From an uncultured Clostridia bacterium (lineage in GTDB: Bacteria > Bacillota > Clostridia > TANB77 > CAG-508): a DNA stretch of 38,359 nt. Below the pieces are notes generated by a model. It was given only the letters and a program-made list of their open reading frames with translations. It was not told the origin of the DNA and made no database searches. The stretch covers positions 1-38,359 of the forward strand of contig CALXCE010000010.1 in assembly GCA_944386725.1 (NCBI GenBank). The letters are read 5' to 3'. Position 1 is the first letter of the stretch. Each line of letters begins with the position of its first letter. Below are positions 18,143-25,380 of this stretch, piece after piece. Position numbers and translations under genes: made by a program.

Positions 18143-18703
18143 TTATGAATTAAATTTGTTCATAGCTATATCTATTCCATTTCTAATAATTTCAATTACT
18201 GCTTCTTTTGCTAAATCTGTTCCCTTGTCTAATTTTTCTTTATCTTCATCTGGAATTGCACCTATTACATATTCGATTAAATCTCCTTTTTCTTTTGGCA
18301 TTCCAATTCCAATTCTTATTCTTTTGAAGTTTTGTGTTTTTAATTCGTGTACCACAGACTTCATACCATTATGTGTTCCTGCACCACCTGTTTTTCTTAT
18401 TTTTATTACTCCTGGCTCTATGTCAATATCATCATATATAATGATTAATTGCTCTATTTCTATTTTGTAAAATTGAAGAATTTCTTTGATGCTTTCTCCA
18501 CTTAAATTCATAAAAGTTTGTGGTTTTAATAAAATGACTTTTTCCCCTTCTATCACTCCACTTCCATATAAACCTTTGAATTTATTTTTTGTAACCTCAA
18601 TTTCATATTGTTTGGCTAATTTATTAATTGTGTTAAATCCCATATTGTGCCTGGTATCTCCATAATCTTTTTCTGGGTTGCCTAATCCTACTATTAAATA
18701 CAT
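18143..18703 (-). CDS. pth: Peptidyl-tRNA hydrolase
   Basis: 186 aa, normal length. Pth releases tRNA from peptidyl-tRNA that has dropped off ribosomes. The start MYLIVGLGNPEKDYGDTRHN carries the conserved N9 and the catalytic H19. Further on are the FMNLSGE motif, the YDDIDIEPG segment with the conserved Asp, and GGAGTHNGMKS. It is first in a likely pth-rng-rimO unit behind its own promoter. Confidence 0.95.
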   Translation of the reverse strand: MYLIVGLGNPEKDYGDTRHNMGFNTINKLAKQYEIEVTKNKFKGLYGSGVIEGEKVILLKPQTFMNLSGESIKEILQFYKIEIEQLIIIYDDIDIEPGVIKIRKTGGAGTHNGMKSVVHELKTQNFKRIRIGIGMPKEKGDLIEYVIGAIPDEDKEKLDKGTDLAKEAVIEIIRNGIDIAMNKFNS

Positions 18704-18744
18704 GCTTGATTTTCCTACTTTCTTTTGATTTTAAACTATTATCT

Positions 18745-18773
18745 ATTTTAACTTGTTTTTTGCTTTTTTTCAA
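18745..18773 (-). promoter_or_regulatory. Promoter of the pth-rng-rimO unit
   Basis: TTGAAA-N17-TAAAAT on the minus strand, about 40 nt before the pth start. Confidence 0.65.
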
Positions 18774-18814
18774 GGTTTTATTATGATTTTGTCACATTCA
18801 GACTTATTTTACAA

Positions 18815-18845
18815 CAAAAAAAGCACTTTAAAAGTGCCTTTTTAA
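18815..18845 (-). terminator. spoVG terminator
   Basis: GCACTT/AAGTGC hairpin, extended by A-T pairs and followed on the minus strand by a run of seven T. It lies directly after the spoVG stop codon. It is a textbook intrinsic terminator and insulates pth from spoVG. Confidence 0.85.
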
Positions 18846-18855
18846 CCTTTATCAA

Positions 18856-19128
18856 TTATTCTGCTGATTCCTCTGTTTCTGGAGCTTCATAAGCTTCTAG
18901 GATAGCTTTTTGAATTTTCTCTCTTGTTTCAGCATTAATTGGATGAGCTATATCTTTGAATTCTCCGTTTGGAGTTTTTCTGCTTGGCATAGCTATGAAT
19001 AATCCATTTTGGCTTTCGATAACTTTAATATCGTGTACTGCGAATTCGTTATCGAATGTTACAGAAGCAACAGCTTTCATTCTGTTTTCTGAATTTACTT
19101 TTCTTAAACGTACATCTGTAATTTGCAT
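18856..19128 (-). CDS. spoVG: Septation/regulatory protein SpoVG
   Basis: 90 aa. SpoVG is a small nucleic-acid-binding regulator first found through sporulation septum defects in Bacillus and involved in cell-surface and virulence gene control elsewhere. The sequence matches the family almost throughout: [20 protein letters not shown] at the start, [19 protein letters not shown] in the middle and D-I-A-H-P-I-N after it, with a short acidic tail. It is a single-gene unit with its own terminator and a sigma-H-type promoter. Confidence 0.97.
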   Translation of the reverse strand: MQITDVRLRKVNSENRMKAVASVTFDNEFAVHDIKVIESQNGLFIAMPSRKTPNGEFKDIAHPINAETREKIQKAILEAYEAPETEESAE

Positions 19129-19203
19129 TCTAAGTGCACCTACCTTCCTTAAGTTTTATAATTATTTTGTACATATAGCTTGTATCTTATGTACATTTAT
19201 AAT

Positions 19204-19230
19204 ATTCTTCATAAAAAAAGTTTTTCCTTC
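19204..19230 (-). promoter_or_regulatory. Sigma-H-type promoter of spoVG
   Basis: GAAGGAAAA-N11-GAAGAAT on the minus strand fits the sigma-H consensus RnAGGAwWW-N11/12-RnnGAAT at every fixed position. In Bacillus subtilis spoVG is a classical sigma-H target. The leader of about 70 nt contains an inverted pair TGTACATA/TATGTACA (19168-19175 and 19188-19195) near the expected transcript start. Confidence 0.7.
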
Positions 19231-19332
19231 TTTTTTTTACAAAAAAATCAAACTTTATATTTGTAACATTTTTTTATTTGTCTAATAAAATGTATAAGGT
19301 GTTAATTTTTCCTCTAAATTTTTACCAAACTA

Positions 19333-19361
19333 TTGAATTTTTAAATATATAATTATATAAT
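19333..19361 (+). promoter_or_regulatory. Promoter of murC
   Basis: TTGAAT-N17-TATAAT on the plus strand, about 25 nt before the murC ATG, which has an AAAGGAG ribosome site. Confidence 0.7.
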
Positions 19362-19386
19362 CTATCTGTTAAAGGAGTGTTAATAA

Positions 19387-20770
19387 ATGCCAAATATTGA
19401 TAATATTAAGAAATATAAAAATATACATATGATTGGAATTGGTGGCGTTAGTATGAGCGGTATTGCTGCCATTTTAAAGAATTGGGGATTTACAGTTACT
19501 GGTTCAGACACCAGCGATTCAGAAAATGTTCAAATCCTAATACAAAAAGGAATTAAAGTAGTGATTGGTCATAGTTTAGAGGATGTTGTCAATTCTGATA
19601 TTGTTGTTTATTCTGCCGCTGTTAAACAAGATGATCCTGAAATGTTAGAAGCTAAAAAGTTAAATATTCCTACCATTGAAAGAGCTGACTTTTTGGGTGA
19701 ATTAACACGTTGTTATAAAGATACTATTTGTGTCTCTGGTACACATGGAAAAACAACAACTACTTCCATGATTGCACTTTGTTTTCTAGAAGCTTTACAA
19801 GAACCTAGTATTCAAGTTGGTGCTTATTTAAAACAGCTTGGTGGAAATTATATGGTGGGAAACAGTGAACATTTTATTATCGAAGCTTGTGAATATGTAG
19901 AAAGTTTCTTAAAATTTAGTCCAAAAGCTGAAATCATCTTAAATATTGACAACGACCATTTAGATTATTTTAAAACTTTTGAAAATATCAAAAATGCTTT
20001 TATTAAATATGTTAAACTTCTTCCAGATAATGGGGTTTTAGTGGTTAATCGTGATGATCTTAATTGTTTCGATTTAATTTCCTATACTAATGCTACCCCA
20101 ATTACTTATAGCATTGAAAATAAAAAAGCCGATTTTTATGCGGAAAATATCATTTTTGATTGTGATGGTTTTGCAGAATTTGATGTTTATCATAAAGGTG
20201 AATTATTTGATAGGATTAAACTCTCTGTTCCTGGTATTCATAATGTATCAGATGCTTTAGCTTGTATTGCGTTATGTACTCAATACGAGATTGAAAAAGT
20301 TGCTATTAAATCTGCTTTATTGAAATTTACTCGGTGCTCATAGAAGATTTGAGTTTAAAGGAAAAATAGATAATAAAGTTAGTGTTTATGATGACTACGG
20401 ACATCATCCTACTGAAATATCAGCCATTGCAAAATCACTTTCTCATAAAAAATATAATCATTCTTGGGTTGTTTTTCAACCACATACTTATAGTAGAACG
20501 AAAAACTTATTAAATGATTTTGCAAAAAGCTTGCTCAATTTTGACAATGTAATTGTTTTAGATATCTATGCTGCTAGAGAAAAAAACACCTATGGTGTTA
20601 CCTCTAAAGATTTGGTAAATCAACTAATTTCCATTGGAAAAGATGCAAAATATATTCCTAATTTTAGAGAATGTGTTTCATATATTAAAAATAATGTAGA
20701 AGAAAATGATATTGTAATGACTCTTGGAGCTGGTACAGTAACAGAAATTGGATCAATGTTAATTCAATAG
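19387..20770 (+). CDS. murC: UDP-N-acetylmuramate-L-alanine ligase MurC, read through a +1 shift at CGG
   Basis: MurC adds L-Ala to UDP-MurNAc, the first amino acid of the peptidoglycan stem peptide. The zero frame covers the N-terminal Rossmann domain (MIGIGGVSMSGIA) and the ATP-binding central domain (CVSGTHGKTTTTSMIA) and stops at TAG three codons after a CGG at 20332-20334. Skipping that C continues as G-A-H-R-R-F-E, the conserved start of the third domain, then YDDYGHHPTEI, FQPHTYSRT and TLGAGTVTEIG. The total is 460 aa, full length. MurC is normally essential, so a broken gene would be hard to tolerate. It is a single-gene unit. Confidence 0.9.
20332..20334 (+). promoter_or_regulatory. 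Proposed +1 frameshift codon CGG in murC
   Basis: In-frame codon 316, context ACT-CGG-T. Skipping the C gives ACT-GGT and the conserved Gly before the H-R-R-F-E motif. The unshifted frame ends at TAG after two more codons. Confidence 0.7.
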
Positions 20771-20778
20771 TTGTTATT

Positions 20779-20809
20779 TAATCCCTCAAAAAATTGTTCT
20801 GAGGGATTA
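20779..20809. terminator. murC terminator, possibly bidirectional
   Basis: A 10-bp perfect stem, TAATCCCTCA and TGAGGGATTA, with an 11-nt loop and a T-rich tract on the plus-strand side. It lies between the convergent murC and Rpn-family genes. Confidence 0.75.
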
Positions 20810-20825
20810 CTTGATATTATTTTTA

Positions 20826-22034
20826 TTATTGCACAATTGCAAAATCATTTTCATTTTTTATTCGTATTAATTCATTTTTATCAATTTTTAATATCTTTAT
20901 AATCGTATTGTCATCTATTTTGCTTTTTAACATTTCCATGACAATATTGTCTATGCTTGCATATTTTCTTTTAGTTAGTTGATTTTCTTTGTCTTTTAAG
21001 GCTTTATCCCTTTTATTTATTCTTTTCTCTCTTATTTCAAGTTCTGCCTTCATTGACTTCATTTTTTCTTCCTCTGTTCTAATCTCTTTCTCTCTTTTTC
21101 CAAGCTTCTGTTCTTTTACTTCGAACTCTTGCTCTTTTACTTCAAATCTTTCCTCTTTTTCTAACATTTCATCTATCCAATTGCTTATAATTTCAACAAA
21201 CATAAAATCCTCTCCCTTCTTCATTCTTTTCTTAGCTATAATCTTGCTATATCTTTCTTTCGTAATTTTGTCTTTAAATATTAAATCAATCACTTTTTCT
21301 ATAAAAACTATTTGCTTCTCTTGTAACTCTTTTTCTAATATTTTTTGTAAATATTCTTCTAATTCCTCAATATTTTTTGCTTTTTCCAATAACATCATTT
21401 TTGATATTAAGCTTTTATTCATCAATAACTCCTCTTTGGTATAATTATTTATGTCTATTACTTCAAAGTTTGCAAATATATTTTTCTTGACTCCCATCAA
21501 ATTTTCTTGCTTTTCAATTATATAATTGTCGGCATTCCATTTTTTATTTCCCGTATATATTACAAAGGAATATATAATTGGTAACTTATAATTCTTATTT
21601 TTAACTTTCTTTTTATCTATGCTACTTTCCATAATTGCCATATTGTATTTTAGTATTCTATAAGGCATTGAATAGTCTATAGTGGATTGGTGTTCTATTA
21701 AGAAAAATATATTTTGATCTGTTTTTTTATAAATTATATCTGACTCCATATTCGAAAAATTTTGTGTTATAAAGTTTCTGTTATATTTTTCTATGTCATT
21801 TGTTTTCAATTTATATTTTTTATCAAATAATTTTAAATTTTCATTTATAAAATTAACAGCTTCCTCTTTATCGTCTAATATTTCTTTGAATATTTTATCA
21901 TGTGGTTGATGAGTTTCTTTTTCTTTGTAGACATATTTTTCTTCATCTTCCATCAATTGAAAACTGTTTTTAGTTTTGCTACTTCCAAACAATTCTTTAT
22001 AATATATATAATTGTTATAAGTAAATTTTTTCAT
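20826..22034 (-). CDS. Rpn family PD-(D/E)XK recombination-promoting nuclease / putative transposase
   Basis: 402 aa. Rpn (YhgA-like) proteins carry a PD-(D/E)XK nuclease fold; E. coli members cut DNA and promote RecA-independent recombination. The family start motif PHDKIFKEIL is at about residues 43-52. The active-site Asp lies in MESDIIYKK and the E-x-Q pair in FFLIEHQST, followed by M-P-Y-R-I-L-K-Y. The C-terminal third is a long charged coiled coil with repeats of E-V-K-E-Q. No terminal inverted repeats or target duplications are visible, so there is no sign of recent transposition. The gene has a perfect consensus promoter and an AAGGAG site. Confidence 0.82.
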   Translation of the reverse strand: MKKFTYNNYIYYKELFGSSKTKNSFQLMEDEEKYVYKEKETHQPHDKIFKEILDDKEEAVNFINENLKLFDKKYKLKTNDIEKYNRNFITQNFSNMESDIIYKKTDQNIFFLIEHQSTIDYSMPYRILKYNMAIMESSIDKKKVKNKNYKLPIIYSFVIYTGNKKWNADNYIIEKQENLMGVKKNIFANFEVIDINNYTKEELLMNKSLISKMMLLEKAKNIEELEEYLQKILEKELQEKQIVFIEKVIDLIFKDKITKERYSKIIAKKRMKKGEDFMFVEIISNWIDEMLEKEERFEVKEQEFEVKEQKLGKREKEIRTEEEKMKSMKAELEIREKRINKRDKALKDKENQLTKRKYASIDNIVMEMLKSKIDDNTIIKILKIDKNELIRIKNENDFAIVQ

Positions 22035-22049
22035 CTCATCTCTCCTTAT

Positions 22050-22078
22050 ATTATAATTCGAATTTATTCTACTGTCAA
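22050..22078 (-). promoter_or_regulatory. Consensus promoter of the Rpn-family gene
   Basis: TTGACA-N17-TATAAT on the minus strand, an exact match to the sigma-A consensus, about 16 nt before the start codon. It is the best promoter match in the window. Confidence 0.8.
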
Positions 22079-22280
22079 TTTGAATTCATTAGTAAAATTA
22101 CGTTTTTTATGATTTTTACTTGTCTTTTCTTTAGCATTCTACTTTTATTACATGATTTCTTGAATTTTAATTTCCTAATTTTTAGATTTTAATTTTGAAT
22201 AAAATTACATTTTCTGATTAAAATATTTTAGATTCAAAAGAATTTTTATTTATTGTTTGGGCAAATTATATGATAAAACA

Positions 22281-22312
22281 AAAAAATATGCAATACTTTT
22301 TGCATATTTTTT
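22281..22312 (-). terminator. spoIVB terminator
   Basis: A 13-bp stem, AAAAAATATGCAA and TTGCATATTTTTT, with a 6-nt loop, followed on the minus strand by TGTTTTATC. It lies about 90 nt after the spoIVB stop codon. Confidence 0.65.
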
Positions 22313-22401
22313 GTAAATTATTGTAATTTATTAACTTATTTATTTTTATTGTTTCATTCGTTTGATGTAGGATGGCCTCTTGTATCCTTATTTAAGCTAC
22401 A

Positions 22402-23637
22402 TTAATTTACTTCTTTAGATTGTTTTAGCATAATATCTCCAAATACGGCATATCCTTCTTGTGGATTATTTACCAAAACATGGGTTACAGCCCCTATAAA
22501 TTTACCATTTTGAATAATTGGAGAACCTGACATGCCTTGTATTATCCCACCTGTTTTTTCTAATAATCTTTCATCTGTTACTTTGATTTGCATACTTTTA
22601 TTGTCATAATTATTTTCTTTGTATATTTTTTCTATTTCAATTTCATATTCTTGTAAGTTTTGATTGTCTAAACTGCATAAGATAGTAGCTTTTCCTACTT
22701 GTATTTCTTCTCTTAAGGCAACTTCCATTTCTTTAGATGTATCAATATTTAAGCTTGCTAAATTATCAACTGTTCCATAAATTCCAAATTTGCTATTTTT
22801 ATAAATCTTTCCAATGTTTTGTTGATTTTCAACTGTTCCTTGTATTTTTCCGGGATTACCATTTTCCCCTTTTGTAATATTTAAAATTCTAGTGGTAACA
22901 AATTCTCCTGAGGCAATATTAATGAGTTCTTCCGTATCAATATCAGTAATTCCATGTCCTAAAGCACCAAAAGTTTTAGTAGATGGTTCATAAAAAGTTA
23001 CGGTTCCAACACCTGCTGCACTATCTCTTACCCATAATCCTAGTTTATATTCATTATTACTGGTTTTTACTGGTTCAATACTACATTCTTTAGTTTCTTT
23101 TTCCTGAATATATTGTATTTTTACAGCTTCTCCTTGTGCCTGATTAACTGTTTCTATTAATTCTTCTGTTGAATGAATTTCTGTATTATTGATTTGTGTT
23201 ATGGTATCTCCTTCTTTTATGCCTGTATTTTCATATGGTTTGTATTTTTTATTATCAGCACCTTCTATTTCTGACATGCCAACAACTAACACTCCACTGG
23301 TATACAATTTTACGCCTGCTATAGTTCCTACTGGAATTACTGTTGTTTTAGGAAGAATATCTACATTAACATTTTTTAAATTAATTGTATCAAATAAACT
23401 TACTTGCAAAGTTGCTGTTCCTAAGTTTTGACTTACTGAACTAGTCTCAGATGTGGATGATGCCGTTTCCATTGTTTCTGAATTTGCTCTAATATTTATA
23501 CCAAATAGTGTTTTCAAGCTGATTGTTTCTCCTTCAAAAATTACTAATTCGTCTGGAATGTTTTCAATCGATAGCGTGTAGGCATAAATTATCATCAAAA
23601 TAAATACTAATAATAGTTTTCCTATTGTTTTTTTCAT
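22402..23637 (-). CDS. spoIVB: SpoIVB serine peptidase
   Basis: 411 aa. SpoIVB is secreted from the forespore and triggers pro-sigma-K processing in the mother cell. A signal anchor (residues 5-25) precedes a PDZ domain (about 105-190, with IKEGDTITQINNTEI) and the S55 peptidase domain. The catalytic His lies in GALGHGITD and the catalytic Ser in GMSGSP (about residues 369-374), followed by IIQNGKFIGAVTHVLVN. The ATG has an AAGGAG site and a sigma-G-like promoter 25 nt upstream. The first 13 codons and the upstream region are duplicated 1.7 kb further right. Confidence 0.93.
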   Translation of the reverse strand: MKKTIGKLLLVFILMIIYAYTLSIENIPDELVIFEGETISLKTLFGINIRANSETMETASSTSETSSVSQNLGTATLQVSLFDTINLKNVNVDILPKTTVIPVGTIAGVKLYTSGVLVVGMSEIEGADNKKYKPYENTGIKEGDTITQINNTEIHSTEELIETVNQAQGEAVKIQYIQEKETKECSIEPVKTSNNEYKLGLWVRDSAAGVGTVTFYEPSTKTFGALGHGITDIDTEELINIASGEFVTTRILNITKGENGNPGKIQGTVENQQNIGKIYKNSKFGIYGTVDNLASLNIDTSKEMEVALREEIQVGKATILCSLDNQNLQEYEIEIEKIYKENNYDNKSMQIKVTDERLLEKTGGIIQGMSGSPIIQNGKFIGAVTHVLVNNPQEGYAVFGDIMLKQSKEVN

Positions 23638-23711
23638 AAAAAAACTCCTTAAAATTTGCTATTATTAGTATTTGCTTAAAAATTTTTTTTATTCAGTTCC
23701 ATTCTAAATTG
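23593..23711. repeat. spoIVB 5' region, copy A of a direct repeat
   Basis: About 119 bp covering the first 15 or so codons of spoIVB, its ribosome site and its promoter. Copy B at 25266-25380 is about 90% or more identical by eye and in the same orientation. Differences are a few substitutions and changes in A/T run lengths. The two copies bracket a membrane protein gene. Confidence 0.85.
23666..23694 (-). promoter_or_regulatory. Sigma-G-like promoter of spoIVB
   Basis: GAATA-N17-AATACTA on the minus strand, close to the forespore sigma-G pattern GhATr-N17/18-CATnhTA with one mismatch. It lies about 28 nt before the ATG. In Bacillus subtilis spoIVB is transcribed in the forespore by sigma-F and sigma-G. 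Confidence 0.5.
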
Positions 23712-23715
23712 CTTT

Positions 23716-25183
23716 TTAAATATTAAGATATAGATATGCTGTATTTTCTATATAATAAAAATCAATATTGTTTTTAAAATCCTTTACTTTTTCAGTAATA
23801 TATTCAATGTCTAAATCTAGTCCACAATAAAATCCTAAAAGACTATCTATTGGTAAACTAAGTAATATATAGCTTTGTTGTTGCGATGTTACATTTTCGT
23901 ATTCTTTATATACACCTTCCAATGATACTTCTACTTTTATTTTTAAATTTTCCACTTTATAATTACTGCTTTGCTCATATGATTTAATATTTTCTTTAAT
24001 GATATAACATATACTCTTGTCAAAATCATTCATTGTCGTATCAGCTTTCATCATAGAATTCATGCCAGAATATAGAACGATTGCATATATTATAATTAGT
24101 CCAACATATATTATTCTATACAATTTATCTTCTAATATATTAGTATTTAAATATAATTGTATCATCGTTAAACCATATATCGCACCGAATTGCCCAAAAT
24201 AATCTCCCCGCCATATGCAAAGATTGTACATCATCAATAGTAAAGAATAATATAATTGGTAAACATGAAATAATTGCAAATACCACAACTAATAATATAT
24301 TTAAATATGTATAAAAAATACTCTTTTCCTTATGTTTTACTAGTAAGAAAAATACCAATATGATACTTGTTAATATTATAAAAAAATAAAAATTTTGAGG
24401 CATAGTACTTTTAGCGTAAAGCAATACATCTATTAAAGTTACCAGACATTTTAGAAATTTCAAGGGTAATTCTTCCAAAGTCGTCATGGTTCTGTGTGTA
24501 TCAACACATAAATTCCCATATATTTTCATATATATAATGTTTATAATAATAGGTATAATACTTAAAAATAATATTTTTATACCTTCTAATATCATTTTTT
24601 TATTAATTGTTTGATATTTTTGTAAATATAAAAATATTGTCATAATAAAAAAAACATTTATCGTACCTTGATACATAAATATCGCAATTAACAAGGTAAT
24701 TAACATTTTAATATAATTTTTATCAATCACCACTTGTTTCGCAGCTACCATATATAGAAAGATACTTAAGGAAATAATTGGCATTTCTATAAATCTCATA
24801 TTATCTACATAAGTAAAATTAAAGATAGTAATAAATGCTAATACAAAAATTAAATATTGATTTAGTTTTTTGTTTGCTATTTTTAATATTAAGTTTTTGA
24901 AATATATTACATTGGCAACAATTATAACGATACATAAAATCATTGAAACCTTATATAAATTTTCTTCAAATATATTAAATGCATTAGCTATTAATATATA
25001 AAAACCAGAGAATATTCTTCCATCTGCAAAAAACAACTGCTTTGCATATTCTAAATATCCAAGTTGATACATTTTATACGTATCATAAGAATTGAAACCT
25101 TTTATAAAATTCCAACTAATAACCATTATTATAATAAACAATATTGCCGAAATCAAATAATCTTTATTTATTATTTTTTTCAT
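23716..25183 (-). CDS. Polytopic membrane protein, GtrII-like, read through a +1 shift at CGG
   Basis: 488 aa when read through the shift. About ten hydrophobic helices are followed by a soluble C-terminal part of about 100 aa. The early loop F-A-D-G-R-I-F-S-G and the overall plan resemble GtrII-type glucosyltransferases that modify surface polymers, but this is a weak match. In the zero frame the codon at 24185-24187 is CGG. Skipping its C changes the downstream reading to F-W-A-I-G-A-I-Y-G-L-T-M-I-Q, a natural continuation of a membrane helix. Without the shift the protein ends 14 codons later with a charged tail. The gene is more A/T-rich than its neighbours and sits between two copies of the spoIVB 5' region, which suggests insertion. 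Confidence 0.65.
24185..24187 (-). promoter_or_regulatory. Proposed +1 frameshift codon CGG in the membrane protein gene
   Basis: In-frame codon 333, context ATT-CGG-T. Skipping the C gives ATT-GGT and opens the frame for a further 155 codons. Confidence 0.65.
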
Positions 25184-25265
25184 TTCTTGCTCCTACCTTT
25201 ATAACAAATTCATTTTACCATAAGATTATTTCAATAAGCAATACATATTTACATTTTATAATTTT

Positions 25266-25380
25266 CATCAAAAAAATACTAATAACAGTTTTCCTATTGT
25301 TTTTTTCATAAAAAACTCCTTAAAATTTGCTATTATTAGTATTTGCTTAAAATTTTTTTATTCCGTTCCATTCTAGATTG
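25266..25380. repeat. spoIVB 5' region, copy B of a direct repeat
   Basis: About 115 bp, directly after the stop codon of the Tad-locus 589-aa gene. It carries the same promoter-like and ribosome-site sequences as copy A, but the spacing between the sigma-G-like boxes is 15 rather than 17. It may therefore be a weakened promoter reading into the membrane protein gene. Confidence 0.85.
25268..25309 (-). pseudogene. spoIVB N-terminal remnant
   Basis: A 13-codon fragment MKKTIGKLLLVFF then TGA, matching the first 11 residues of SpoIVB with the same AAGGAG ribosome site. It is a leftover of the duplication, not a functional gene. The homology breaks off soon after the stop codon. Confidence 0.75.

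Larger units (their letters stand above)
22035..22401. other. Non-coding stretch between the Rpn gene and spoIVB
   Basis: About 367 bases, extremely A/T-rich. It holds the Rpn gene promoter near its left end and the spoIVB terminator near its right end. Between them (about 22080-22280) I see no gene, repeat or RNA signature. Confidence 0.6.

Noticed and set aside
10691..20770. The five frame breaks as random sequencing or assembly errors
   Set aside because: Random indels would not all be an extra C forming an in-frame CGG before a Gly codon, and would not leave zero in-frame CGGs elsewhere. A systematic base-calling artefact is not fully excluded, but matching contexts in other frames are unaffected.
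22080..22280. Possible small RNA or gene between the Rpn gene and spoIVB
   Set aside because: No open frame with a ribosome site, no promoter-terminator pair of its own and no recognisable fold beyond A/T-rich runs.
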